From contig CAZLBC010000007.1 of the NCBI GenBank assembly GCA_964557575.1, positions 1-64,000 of the forward strand: 64,000 nt of DNA, read 5' to 3'. Of the stretch, positions 8,918 through 17,755 are shown in pieces (position 1 is the first letter of the stretch; the number at the start of each line of letters is the position of its first letter). The translations under genes and the position numbers were made by a program. The notes beneath the pieces are model-generated. The model was not told the DNA's origin, made no database searches, and worked only from the letters and a program-made list of their open reading frames with translations. Origin of the DNA: CAZLBC01 sp964557575. GTDB lineage: Bacteria; Planctomycetota; Phycisphaerae; SM23-33.

Positions 8918-10678
8918 TTGAAGTACAGTAAATTACTTATACCGACAACCAAGGAAGTTCCCGCCGATGCCGAGGTCACGTCGCAGAAGCTTATGATCCG
9001 GGCAGGATACATTCGCAAACTCGCCAGCGGCACGTATACCTACCTGCTGCTCGGCTGGCGATCGATGCTGAAAATCATTCGTATCGTCAGGCAAGAGATG
9101 AACAGGAGCGGGGCGCAGGAAATACTCATGCCGCTCCTGCAGCCCGTGGAACTGTGGGAGCAAACGGGCAGGAGAAACGATTACGGCGAAACACTCGCCA
9201 TACATGTCGACCGTCACGGCCGTGAAAACGCGCTTGCCCCGACCGCCGAGGAAGTGGTCACCAGCCTGGTAGCCGCCGAGGTCTCCAGCCACCGTCAGCT
9301 CCCGATCAACCTGTACCAGATCAGCACCAAGGTGCGTGACGAGTTTCGCCCGCGATTCGGGGCCCTGCGCAGCCGTGAATTCATCATGAAGGACGCCTAC
9401 AGCTTCGACATAAACGGCGACGGTCTTGACACGTCGTACAAGGCGATGCACGAGGCCTACTGCCGGATTTTTACCCGCTGCGGTCTGCCGTACGTCATTG
9501 TGGACGCGGCCAGCGGTGAAATCGGGGGATCGGGAAGCCAGGAGTTTATGATACCCTGCGATGCCGGGGAAGATTGCATACTGTCAAGCGACAAGGGCAA
9601 TTACAGTGCAAACGCCGAAAAGGCGGCCGTCGGCGCGCGGGGTCGCGATCTCGACGGCGAGGCGACCGGTGAACTTCAAACAGTACACACCCCGGGCCTG
9701 AAAACCATCGACGAGGTCGGGGAATTCATGAGGGTCAAGCCGAAACACATGCTCAAAACACTGGTCTTCAAGAAAGGGGACGGGTGGCTGTTCGCGGTCA
9801 TACGCGGCGACCACGAATTGAACGAGGAGAAGCTCAGGGCCGCCGCGGGCGGACCCATTTCGAGTGATATCGGAAACGACGCGGCGAAAGCCGGTTTTCC
9901 GATAGGATTTGTGGGACCTCACGCTGCGACACAGCGGGACGACGTGACGGTTATTATCGATCCGGATGCCGCGCAGGGAGGTTTCTGGGTAGTCGGCGCG
10001 AACCAGGTAGACTACCATGCAAAACACTTTAACTGGAAAAGAGATCTGCTCGATGACGTGGGGGACGAAGCCGGAGAGCTGGTTCGGGTGGCGGACATAC
10101 GCCGGGCCCTTGACGGGGATCCGTCTCCGCTGAACGACGGTGGTCGTTTGCAGCAAACGCGGGGGATCGAAGTGGGCCATATTTTCAAGCTGGGAACAAA
10201 ATACAGCACTGCCCTCAACGCAACAGTTCTCGATGAAAACGGCACCGAAATTCCCTGCGAAATGGGCTGCTACGGCATAGGTATCAACCGGATCCTTGCC
10301 TCCGCCATCGAGGTGGGGCACGACGAAAACGGCATGGTGCTGCCCGTTTCAATCGCGCCCTTTGAAATTGAAGTAATTCCCCTGAATAATGATAAAGAAG
10401 AGGTACGCGCCGTTGCCGATAAAATTTATAATACGCTTGCTGCATCCGGGACGGAAGTCCTGCTGGACGACCGCGCCGTACGGCCCGGCGTCAAGTTCAA
10501 AGACGCCGACCTGATCGGCATACCCATCAGGCTGGTCGTCGGAACAAAAGGACTGCAGGAAGGCAACATAGAAATCAAGGTCCGGAAAGAAACCGGCACC
10601 GAAACCGTCCCGGTGGAAAAGGCCGTGGAACATTCCCTGGGCGTGCTTGATGCCTTAAAAACTGAAAATAGACTGTAA
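8918..10678 (+). CDS. proS: Prolyl-tRNA synthetase
   Basis: 586 residues, the usual length of the bacterial form with an editing insertion. It attaches proline to tRNA-Pro. Visible class II features are motif 2 (FRPRFGALRSREF, ~138-152) and motif 3 (GCYGIGINRILASAIE, ~450). The YbaK-like insertion domain (~225-400) includes KHMLKTLVFKKGDGW and RGDHELNE, and the anticodon-binding domain is at the C-terminus. The start is a TTG at 8918 with GGAG at 8904-8907. It heads a plus-strand run of closely spaced genes reaching 17755. Confidence 0.97.
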   Translation: MKYSKLLIPTTKEVPADAEVTSQKLMIRAGYIRKLASGTYTYLLLGWRSMLKIIRIVRQEMNRSGAQEILMPLLQPVELWEQTGRRNDYGETLAIHVDRHGRENALAPTAEEVVTSLVAAEVSSHRQLPINLYQISTKVRDEFRPRFGALRSREFIMKDAYSFDINGDGLDTSYKAMHEAYCRIFTRCGLPYVIVDAASGEIGGSGSQEFMIPCDAGEDCILSSDKGNYSANAEKAAVGARGRDLDGEATGELQTVHTPGLKTIDEVGEFMRVKPKHMLKTLVFKKGDGWLFAVIRGDHELNEEKLRAAAGGPISSDIGNDAAKAGFPIGFVGPHAATQRDDVTVIIDPDAAQGGFWVVGANQVDYHAKHFNWKRDLLDDVGDEAGELVRVADIRRALDGDPSPLNDGGRLQQTRGIEVGHIFKLGTKYSTALNATVLDENGTEIPCEMGCYGIGINRILASAIEVGHDENGMVLPVSIAPFEIEVIPLNNDKEEVRAVADKIYNTLAASGTEVLLDDRAVRPGVKFKDADLIGIPIRLVVGTKGLQEGNIEIKVRKETGTETVPVEKAVEHSLGVLDALKTENRL

Positions 10679-10698
10679 AACCAGAGAGAGGAAAAGAC

Positions 10699-11106
10699 AT
10701 GAATAGAAAAACAACACTGTCGGTAATAGTGATTCTTGTTTCCGCTGTCGTGGTCGGCGGTTGCCAGATCGTTCAGGTCAAGGACCTTGCCGACAACGCG
10801 ATTATCGGCGCTAAGGTGGATGTCATCGACAGCCGCGGGGCGAGCAAGCTGCTGACACCCTCCATGACCGGACTTGACGGGTCCGCGATGCTGCCGCTTC
10901 CGATGGGAAAAACGCCGGAGTTTATCATGGTATCAAAGGAAGGGTACGCGGTCCAGCGGATCGGCAGGCCCGACGATACCACCGTGAAGATCAAACTGCC
11001 GAAGCAGTCGAAGGCGACGGCCCCCGCGATCCCGTCGGCGAAGAAAAGAAGCCCGAAGTCCGGAGCACCGGAGACCGGCGGCACGTCAAATGCCAAAACG
11101 CGCTGA
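10699..11106 (+). CDS. Small lipoprotein with carboxypeptidase-regulatory-like fold
   Basis: 135 residues. The signal sequence ends in the lipobox VVGGC, so the mature protein is predicted to be lipid-anchored at the cysteine. The following ~80 residues (DLADNAIIGAKVDVIDSRG, then FIMVSKEGYAVQRI) resemble a short beta-sandwich of the carboxypeptidase-regulatory type, which often acts as an adhesion or stalk module. The tail is rich in Lys, Pro, Ser and Thr. GAGAGGAAAAG lies upstream of the ATG. It overlaps the next gene by 17 bases. The function is unknown. Confidence 0.75.
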   Translation: MNRKTTLSVIVILVSAVVVGGCQIVQVKDLADNAIIGAKVDVIDSRGASKLLTPSMTGLDGSAMLPLPMGKTPEFIMVSKEGYAVQRIGRPDDTTVKIKLPKQSKATAPAIPSAKKRSPKSGAPETGGTSNAKTR

Positions 11107-12037
11107 ACGCAGAAGAAGCAGGCTCGCCGACTATACAGTTTACCTCTGCGTCAGGATTGCGACCACCCTTGCCAGGAGCGTGCATTACGATCATGCCTAC
11201 GGGGCGGCCCGCTTTCTGGGAACCCTTTTTTATTACGTAAGCCGCAGGCACCGTGTCCGTTCGATTGAACACATCAAGCGCAGTTTTCCCGGCTGGCCTG
11301 AATCGAAATGCAGGGACGTCGCGCGGAAGTCAATGAGCAACATGATGTACCTGGGGGTGGAATTCATGTTCATCCAGGATCTGATCACCCCCCGCCGGTG
11401 GCGACGGCACATACGCCTGAGCAATATGCGGGAAACAATCGAGTTCCTGATAAAACGGGATCGGGGATTGATTTTCCTCACGGGCCATTTCGGCAACTGG
11501 GAAATCATCGGCTACACCATGGCCTCCATCGGATTTCCCATCACGGCGGTCGCCCGCCACCTGGACAATCCCTACCTGAACAAATATATCCTGGGCCTTC
11601 GTGAAAAAAGAGGGTTACGTATTCTCGATAAAAAGGGGGCGACAGAAGCCATTCCCCGCATGCTCGCCGACAATGGAAGGGTGGGATTCATTGCGGATCA
11701 GGATGCCGGAAAAAAGGGCGTGTTCGTCGACTTTTTCGGCCGCAAGGCCAGCACGTATAAATCGATTGCCCTGCTGGCGATGGAATACCGGATTCCCGTT
11801 ATCGTCGGTTACGGAAAGCGACTCGGAGACAGTTTCAATTTTGAAATCGGGATAGAGAAAATAATTTACCCCGCCGACTGGCGCGATAAAGACAACCCCC
11901 GCGATTATATCACCCGGGAATACACCGCGGCCCTGGAAAACAGGATTCGAAAATCGCCTCATCAGTATTTGTGGGTACACCGACGATGGAAACACCGACC
12001 GGACGGAACCAGGGCCGTGCCGGACGGCATTGCCTGA
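11090..12037 (+). CDS. Lipid A-type lauroyl/myristoyl acyltransferase (LpxL/HtrB family)
   Basis: 315 residues. TGHFGNWEIIGY holds the family HX4E catalytic pair (H133, E138). VGFIADQDAGKKGVFVDFFG fits the second conserved block of LpxL-type enzymes. These are inner-membrane enzymes that transfer an acyl chain from acyl-ACP to a lipid A precursor, so the gene supports an LPS-type outer membrane. The N-terminus is basic with one weak hydrophobic segment (~15-50). The start overlaps the end of the lipoprotein gene, so the two are probably translationally coupled. The acyl chain and acceptor are not determined. Confidence 0.88.
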   Translation: MPKRAERRRSRLADYTVYLCVRIATTLARSVHYDHAYGAARFLGTLFYYVSRRHRVRSIEHIKRSFPGWPESKCRDVARKSMSNMMYLGVEFMFIQDLITPRRWRRHIRLSNMRETIEFLIKRDRGLIFLTGHFGNWEIIGYTMASIGFPITAVARHLDNPYLNKYILGLREKRGLRILDKKGATEAIPRMLADNGRVGFIADQDAGKKGVFVDFFGRKASTYKSIALLAMEYRIPVIVGYGKRLGDSFNFEIGIEKIIYPADWRDKDNPRDYITREYTAALENRIRKSPHQYLWVHRRWKHRPDGTRAVPDGIA

Positions 12038-12098
12038 GCGGACGGTACCGTTCGCCGGCTCCCGCGAGGAAGCAAACACTTTTAGAGGCTTTGGTTAC

Positions 12099-13031
12099 GT
12101 GATAGAGTCGGAATTCCTTCAATGGATATACAATCAGGGCACATGCAGTGACAGCGAGGACATTGTCGTCGGTCCGGGAGACGACATGGCGGTCATCAAC
12201 ATATCGGCCGGCCGAATACTGGCGGCCGTGGATCAGGCCATTGATGGCGTTCATTTCGATCTGGCCGAAGACGGACCTGAGGCGGCGGGCAGAAAAGCGC
12301 TCGCCCGCAACCTGTCAGATGTCGCCGCCATGGCCGCCGAACCGATCGGCGCCCTCGCCTCGATTGCCGTTCCGGCGGATTTTTCAACGGCGGCGGCAAA
12401 AAAAATCTATGGCGGCATGAAAAAAATCGGCGACGCGTTTCAGTGCCCGATCCTGGGCGGTGACCTCGCCGCCTGGCCCGCCGGATCGGGAGTCCTGCAT
12501 ATGACCGTGGCGATCGTGGCAAAACCCGGCGGGGACGGGAGAATTGCCCCCGTTCTGAGAAGCAATGCACAACCGGGAGACGCCGTCTGCGTGACCGGCG
12601 CACTGGGCGGCGCGTGGCGAAGCCGGCACCACCTGGAATTCACTCCCCGTGTCCGGGAGGCCTTGTGCATAGCCGAAAAATACGAGATACATTCTATGAT
12701 TGATATTTCCGACGGGCTGGCCATGGATCTGCACGCCCTCTGCCGTGCATCGAATACCGGTGCCGAAATAACGGCTGCGGCGGTACCGGTTCATCCCCGG
12801 ACCGGCGGGCACGAGGTGGAACCTCTCGACGCGGCTTTGCACGACGGTGAAGACTATGAGTTGCTGTTCACTCTCCCCGCATCTTTATCCGCGGACGTTT
12901 GCACTGATGAGGAACCGGGGGTGAGTGTGACGAAAATAGGTCGTATCACCCAAGAAACAACGGTGACAATCGTTGATCACCGGGGCGTTACCGCCCCCCT
13001 CGAAAAGCGCGGCTGGGAACATCGCACATAA
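12099..13031 (+). CDS. thiL: Thiamine-monophosphate kinase
   Basis: 310 residues from GTG 12099, which follows AGAGG and begins just before the conserved ESEFLQWI; a longer frame from 12030 would overlap the acyltransferase. It phosphorylates thiamine monophosphate to the diphosphate with ATP. PGDDMAVI, VDQAIDGVHFDL, ILGGDLAAWP, ISDGLAMDLHALC and LHDGEDYELLFTLP are the Mg-ATP and substrate motifs of the family. No other thiamine gene is nearby; thiL sits instead next to tsaE and lipid genes. Confidence 0.94.
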   Translation: MIESEFLQWIYNQGTCSDSEDIVVGPGDDMAVINISAGRILAAVDQAIDGVHFDLAEDGPEAAGRKALARNLSDVAAMAAEPIGALASIAVPADFSTAAAKKIYGGMKKIGDAFQCPILGGDLAAWPAGSGVLHMTVAIVAKPGGDGRIAPVLRSNAQPGDAVCVTGALGGAWRSRHHLEFTPRVREALCIAEKYEIHSMIDISDGLAMDLHALCRASNTGAEITAAAVPVHPRTGGHEVEPLDAALHDGEDYELLFTLPASLSADVCTDEEPGVSVTKIGRITQETTVTIVDHRGVTAPLEKRGWEHRT

Positions 13032-13044
13032 CCCGGTTCAGAAC

Positions 13045-13494
13045 ATGGCGGTTCCGCAAAACAAAGATACGTTCGATACATATTCTCCCGCCGAAACAAT
13101 CCGGCTCGGGATACGGCTGGCCGGTGACATGACGCGCGGCGACTGCATCATTCTCAACGGCGGACTCGGCGCGGGAAAAACCGTTCTTGCCCGCGGAATA
13201 ACCGAAGGGCTCGGCGGCGATCCGGACCTGGTAACCAGCCCGACGTACGTGTTGGTGAATGAATACCCCCTTCCCGACGATGAAATGATACTCTTCCATC
13301 TCGACCTTTTTCGCCTGTCGTCGCCGAACGCGGAACTCGCCTCGCTCGGTATCGAAGAGATGCTGGCTGAAGGAATTCTCGTGGTCGAATGGGGAGACCG
13401 GGCGCAACATTTTTTCCCCGTCCCCCATTACACAATCGATATCGAAATAAAAGGGGCCGCATTCCGAAGATTTGTGTTTCAAACCGTCGATTGA
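13045..13494 (+). CDS. tsaE: tRNA threonylcarbamoyladenosine biosynthesis ATPase TsaE (YjeE)
   Basis: 149 residues from ATG 13045; a TTG at 12973 is also in frame but lies inside thiL. The Walker A loop GGLGAGKT (39-46), the TSPTYVLVNEY switch region and HLDLFRL are typical. TsaE hydrolyses ATP to drive the TsaB-TsaD complex that makes t6A at position 37 of ANN-decoding tRNAs. mtaB (29193) acts on the same base downstream, turning t6A into ms2t6A. The end of this gene overlaps the -35 box of the argB promoter. Confidence 0.94.
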   Translation: MAVPQNKDTFDTYSPAETIRLGIRLAGDMTRGDCIILNGGLGAGKTVLARGITEGLGGDPDLVTSPTYVLVNEYPLPDDEMILFHLDLFRLSSPNAELASLGIEEMLAEGILVVEWGDRAQHFFPVPHYTIDIEIKGAAFRRFVFQTVD

Positions 13495-13519
13495 CAAGTT
13501 CATACCTGCGCTATATTGT
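13491..13519 (+). promoter_or_regulatory. Sigma70-type promoter ahead of argB
   Basis: TTGACA at 13491-13496, a perfect -35 box, is followed after 17 bases by TATTGT at 13514-13519. The -35 lies at the very end of tsaE. Transcription from here would start near 13526 and leave a ~70-base leader before argB, giving the arginine genes a promoter separate from the proS-tsaE run. Confidence 0.6.
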
Positions 13520-13594
13520 TTTTGTTCATCGCGGAGACCTGCCCGTTTAACGCGTGTCGATTCGATCGAACGATGATGTAGTCATAGAGTGACG

Positions 13595-14482
13595 ATGAAA
13601 GAAGCCATAGAAAAATCCGGTGTCCTGCTGGAAGCGATGTCCTATATACGGAAATATTCCGGGAAGATCGTGGTGATCAAGCTCGGTGGTTCCGTTATGG
13701 ACGAGCAGGAAAGCACTGCGCAGATCCTCCAGGACATCCTGTTTATGCAGTGTGTCGGCATGCAGCCGGTAATCGTGCACGGCGGGGGAAAGCTCATATC
13801 CACGGCGATGGAAAAACGGGGCATGCAGGTTCAATTCGTAAAAGGCCGCCGGTACACGGATTCCAGGGCCCTGACCGTGGTAGAACATATTCTGTGCAAT
13901 GAAATAAACACCGGTATCGTCAGGATGTTCGAATCAATGGATTGCGAAGCCATGGGACTTCATACACTGAGCAACTGCGTCTTGAAGGCTGAAAGAACAT
14001 ACCTGATGGAAGGAGACAAAAAGATAGACCTCGGATATGTCGGCACGATAACGGATATCAACACAAAATTGCTGCGCCTCCTGTGTGCCGCGGGCACAAT
14101 CCCTGTTATAGCACCACTCGCACGAGACGGCGCCGGCCAGAAACTGAACTGCAATGCCGATACCTCCGCCGGCCGAACGGCGGCCATGCTCCAGGCCGAA
14201 AAGTTCGTGTGCATTTCAGACACCCACGGAATCCGAATGGACCTGAGTGACCCCAAGAGCATACTGCCCGCAATAACCGAGCCGGAAGTTGAAGACCTTA
14301 TCAAAAAAGGTGTCATCTCTTCCGGGATGCTGCCCAAGGTGGAGGCGTGCCTGACGGCATTGGACGGCGGCGTGAAAAGGTCTCATATCATCGACGGCAG
14401 GATACCGCATTCCCTGCTGCTGGAGATATTCAGCAACGAGGGGGTGGGAACACTCATAACATCCTCTGTTGAAAGTGATTAA
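13595..14482 (+). CDS. argB: Acetylglutamate kinase
   Basis: 295 residues from ATG 13595; a GTG at 13589 is an alternative. It phosphorylates N-acetylglutamate, the second step of arginine synthesis. VIKLGGSVMD (phosphate loop), PVIVHGGGKLIS, LNCNADTSAGRTAAML and MLPKVEACLTALDGGVKRSHIIDGR-type signatures mark the amino acid kinase fold and the NAGK active site. argF follows directly. The other arginine genes (argJ, argC, argD) are not in the window. Confidence 0.96.
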   Translation: MKEAIEKSGVLLEAMSYIRKYSGKIVVIKLGGSVMDEQESTAQILQDILFMQCVGMQPVIVHGGGKLISTAMEKRGMQVQFVKGRRYTDSRALTVVEHILCNEINTGIVRMFESMDCEAMGLHTLSNCVLKAERTYLMEGDKKIDLGYVGTITDINTKLLRLLCAAGTIPVIAPLARDGAGQKLNCNADTSAGRTAAMLQAEKFVCISDTHGIRMDLSDPKSILPAITEPEVEDLIKKGVISSGMLPKVEACLTALDGGVKRSHIIDGRIPHSLLLEIFSNEGVGTLITSSVESD

Positions 14483-14487
14483 GTGAT

Positions 14488-15441
14488 ATGGGTCACCATG
14501 TGAAAGACATGACCAAAGACTTTATTGCCGTACAGGACCTGTCTGCACGGCAGGTATCCGGGTTGATAGATCGCACCATCGCGGACAAGCAACTTTATGT
14601 CGATAGCCGGGGACCAACGCCGCTCGAGCGAAAAACCCTCGCGATGATATTCGAGAAACCCTCGCTGCGAACCAGGGTCAGTTTCGAAGTTGCCATGGTG
14701 CAACTGGGCGGCAGCAGTATTTACCTTGCGCCGGCTGACATCGGCCTGGGAAAACGTGAACCGGTAAAAGATATCGCACGCGTACTCGGCAGGATGTGCG
14801 ACGGCATCATGGCCCGCACATTCAACCATGATCTTATCGTGGAGCTGGGTGCATGGAGCCCGAAACCCATCATTAACGGACTCACGGATTTCAACCACCC
14901 CTGCCAGGCGATGGCGGACCTGACAACGGCCAGGGAGTACTTCGGCGAACTTACGGGCCGCACGCTGGTGTTCATAGGTGACGGCAATAATGTCGCCAGG
15001 AGCCTTTCGGCCTGTTGTCTTAAGCTGGGGATGAAATTTATCCTGTGCTGCCCCCGGAAATACAATTTCGAAGAGCGTTTTATTGAACAATTGAAGAACT
15101 CCCGGGAAGCCGGAGAGGTAGAAATACATCACGAGCCGGCAGCGGCCGTCAGGGATGCGGATATCATCTATACGGATACCTGGGTATCAATGGGGCAGGA
15201 GGAAGAAAAAGTAGACCGGCAGCAGGAATTCGCGAAGTTTCAAATAAACACCGACCTGATGACCCTCGCGCCCGACCATGCGATTGTTTTGCACTGCCTT
15301 CCCGCGTACCGCGGTTGTGAAATCACCGACACAATCTTCGAACGCAACGCCGAACACATATTGAACGAAGCCGAAAATCGTCTGCACTTCCAAAGGACCA
15401 TTCTGAACATTCTGCTGGGCGAGGGCGGTATCGCGCCGTAA
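14488..15441 (+). CDS. argF: Ornithine carbamoyltransferase
   Basis: 317 residues. It makes citrulline from ornithine and carbamoyl phosphate. The carbamoyl phosphate loop appears as KPSLRTRVSFE, with DFNHPCQAMADL and VLHCLPAYRGCEIT supplying the other catalytic residues, and GDGNNVARSL in the ornithine-binding half. ATG 14488 begins six bases after argB ends; ATG 14509 would match the family N-terminus more closely. Family length is normal. Confidence 0.96.
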   Translation: MGHHVKDMTKDFIAVQDLSARQVSGLIDRTIADKQLYVDSRGPTPLERKTLAMIFEKPSLRTRVSFEVAMVQLGGSSIYLAPADIGLGKREPVKDIARVLGRMCDGIMARTFNHDLIVELGAWSPKPIINGLTDFNHPCQAMADLTTAREYFGELTGRTLVFIGDGNNVARSLSACCLKLGMKFILCCPRKYNFEERFIEQLKNSREAGEVEIHHEPAAAVRDADIIYTDTWVSMGQEEEKVDRQQEFAKFQINTDLMTLAPDHAIVLHCLPAYRGCEITDTIFERNAEHILNEAENRLHFQRTILNILLGEGGIAP

Positions 15442-15463
15442 TCCTCGAAACTATACCGTGACC

Positions 15464-16186
15464 ATGGCGAAAGAAACGACACCTGCACGATCAGATGGCC
15501 GCAAGTCTGATGAACTGCGGCCGGTAGCGATAACGCCGGGTTTCATCCGCTCCGCCGACGGCAGTTGCCTCATAGAGGCGGGTGAAACACGAATTATATG
15601 CACGGCAAGCATCAGGAATGAGACACCGGGTTGGCGCGAAGACGGCCTCGGCTGGGTCACCGCAGAATATGCAATGCTGCCGGCCAGCACCGGACAGCGA
15701 AAACCGCGCGGCGGTAACGGCAGGAGCACTGAAATCAAGCGACTGATAGGAAGAGTCCTGCGAAATATAGTTCGCTTCGACAAGATGCCGGGGATCACAA
15801 TCTATCTTGATTGCGACGTCATCCAGGCTGACGGGGGAACAAGGACAACCGCGATAACCGGCGCATATGTCGCCCTGGAAGCGGCTCTGGAGAGAGCTGT
15901 CGATCGGGGAGCAGCCGACCGGGGGGCCCTTGCCGGCATGGTGGCCGCCGTTTCCGTCGGTATCGTGAGGGGAAGGTGCCTGCTTGACCTGACGTATGAA
16001 GAAGATGCCGGCGCAGAAGTGGACATGAATATCGCCATGACATCGGCAGGAGAATTCGTTGAGCTGCAAGGAACCAGCGAGGGGGCGCCTTTCACGGGTT
16101 CACAGTTGGAGGAAATGCTGATCCTGGGCCGAAAAGGTATACAGTGTCTGCATGATATCCAGGAACAGGCAGTGCGGCAATCCTGA
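15464..16186 (+). CDS. rph: Ribonuclease PH
   Basis: 240 residues from ATG 15464 (GTG 15458 also possible). It is a phosphate-dependent 3′-5′ exoribonuclease that trims the 3′ ends of tRNA precursors. Family blocks are RSDGRKSDELRPVAI, CTASIRNETPGW, DCDVIQADGGTRTTAITGAYVAL and LQGTSEGAPFTGSQLEEML. rdgB lies two genes downstream, a pairing common in bacteria where rph and rdgB are neighbours; here a lipoprotein gene is inserted between them. Confidence 0.96.
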   Translation: MAKETTPARSDGRKSDELRPVAITPGFIRSADGSCLIEAGETRIICTASIRNETPGWREDGLGWVTAEYAMLPASTGQRKPRGGNGRSTEIKRLIGRVLRNIVRFDKMPGITIYLDCDVIQADGGTRTTAITGAYVALEAALERAVDRGAADRGALAGMVAAVSVGIVRGRCLLDLTYEEDAGAEVDMNIAMTSAGEFVELQGTSEGAPFTGSQLEEMLILGRKGIQCLHDIQEQAVRQS

Positions 16187-16214
16187 ACCCACAACAGAAC
16201 GTATCGGAAGAATA

Positions 16215-17114
16215 ATGAAAAAGAACAGAGAACCGACGGCGATATTGTTACTTTTCGGGTGTGTATTGCTTTTCTTCAGCGGCTGCAACAACTACTTTCG
16301 AAGCGGCAACCTGTTCCCCGACAGCTCGGAGGATGCGCAATATACCATACTGATGAATGAATTCAGCGGACCGAACGCGGGGGAACTCGCCAAGCTGCAT
16401 AAAAAACGGGCTCCGGAATACACGGGTTGGACTGATATTGAGCTGGTCTACAAGAGCGGCACATATCAACTGCTGCGCGGCATCTATCCCAGCCGGAGCG
16501 CAGCAATGGCCGACCTCAATGAAGTACAATCCTGGCGATCTCCCCAGGGACAGCAGGTTTTCAGTGACGCGAGCATTATAGCGATCCCCGGAAAAGACGT
16601 CGGGCCGAAAGAATGGAACCTGAAATACGCCAAAGAGGGATACTATTCCTACCAGGTAGCCGTCTTCTTCGATATGTACAAAAAAGACTATTCGGATCTG
16701 CGATCCGACTATGTCGGCAGGAAGAAATTTGCCGTCCAGTACTGTTCCCGTCTCAGGAGACACGGATACGAGGCCTACTTCTATCATGGCCCGACAAATT
16801 CGATCGTATCCATCGGTACGTTCGACAAAAAGGCCATGCAGACCAAAAGGATTCCCGTATATCATCCTGAGACGGGGGACAAGACCCTTCGGGAAAAGCA
16901 CCTGACCATAAGCGAGGAAATGAAGAAATTGCAGAAAAAGTTTCCCCATATGCAGATAAACGGCACGGGGCAGAGCGAGATGTGGATCAATCCGGTTACC
17001 AGACAAAGCGAAAAGCATCTCCAGCGCACCTACGCTATCATTATTCCGGGGAGAAAAGGTGCCCCGGAAAAACTCAAGGCAGCCGATGCCGTCCGCAGCA
17101 AGGGTAAAGAGTGA
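16215..17114 (+). CDS. SPOR-like lipoprotein
   Basis: 299 residues from ATG 16215, which has GGAAG four bases upstream. The signal sequence ends in the lipobox FFSGC. Two stretches look like degenerate SPOR-type beta-alpha-beta units: one near 35-105 (YTILMNEFSG then YQLLRGIYPSRSAAMADL) and one near 155-215 (YSYQVAVFFDMYK, RRHGYEAYFYHG, IVSIGTFDKKA). SPOR domains bind denuded peptidoglycan, so a cell-envelope role is possible but not proven. It lies between rph and rdgB and its TGA overlaps the rdgB start. Confidence 0.75.
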   Translation: MKKNREPTAILLLFGCVLLFFSGCNNYFRSGNLFPDSSEDAQYTILMNEFSGPNAGELAKLHKKRAPEYTGWTDIELVYKSGTYQLLRGIYPSRSAAMADLNEVQSWRSPQGQQVFSDASIIAIPGKDVGPKEWNLKYAKEGYYSYQVAVFFDMYKKDYSDLRSDYVGRKKFAVQYCSRLRRHGYEAYFYHGPTNSIVSIGTFDKKAMQTKRIPVYHPETGDKTLREKHLTISEEMKKLQKKFPHMQINGTGQSEMWINPVTRQSEKHLQRTYAIIIPGRKGAPEKLKAADAVRSKGKE

Positions 17115-17755
17115 ATTACTCGATCATAGCGGCAACAGGCAATCCGGGTAAACTCAGGGAAATCATGCGCGTCCTTTCTTCGCTTGATGTCTCGGTCAGC
17201 GGCCTGGATCGCCGGCGGGAGATACCCCCACCCGATGAAAACGGTAAGACTTTTGCCGAAAACGCCTGCGCGAAGGCCCTGTACTATGCAAGCGAAACAC
17301 AAGAGTGGTGCCTGGCGGATGATTCGGGCCTTGTTGTGGATGCGATCGACGGCAGGCCAGGCGTGCATTCCGCCCGTTTCGCGGCGGACAGATGTCCTCC
17401 CGGCGCGGACAGAACCGTGATCGACCTCGCAAACAATGAAAAACTGCTCACGCTGTTAAAAACGGTACCCCCAGAGCGGCGTACCGCCAGGTTCGTCTGC
17501 CACCTTGCGCTTGCCGATCAGGCCGGCATACTACTCGAAAGTCACGGCACGATCGAGGGCACTATTATCGATACGCCCGCCGGACAAAACGGCTTCGGTT
17601 ATGATCCCCTGTTTTACCTCACTGAGAAGGGTTGCACGACCGCCCAATTGTCTCCCGATGAAAAAAACCTGCTCAGCCACCGTGGAAAAGCCCTGCGCGA
17701 ACTTGCCGGAAAACTGGAAGTACTGCTCAGGCATCAGGATTCCAACACCGGCTGA
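17111..17755 (+). CDS. rdgB: Non-canonical purine NTP pyrophosphatase (RdgB/HAM1)
   Basis: 214 residues from a GTG that overlaps the preceding stop codon. It hydrolyses ITP, dITP and XTP to monophosphates, keeping deaminated purines out of nucleic acids. ATGNPGKLREI, FAENACAKALYYA, WCLADDSGLVVDAIDGRPGV, GQNGFGYDPLFYL and LSHRGKALREL are the family signatures. The last 22 bases overlap the end of the convergent membrane-protein gene 17734-18474. Confidence 0.96.
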   Translation: MNYSIIAATGNPGKLREIMRVLSSLDVSVSGLDRRREIPPPDENGKTFAENACAKALYYASETQEWCLADDSGLVVDAIDGRPGVHSARFAADRCPPGADRTVIDLANNEKLLTLLKTVPPERRTARFVCHLALADQAGILLESHGTIEGTIIDTPAGQNGFGYDPLFYLTEKGCTTAQLSPDEKNLLSHRGKALRELAGKLEVLLRHQDSNTG

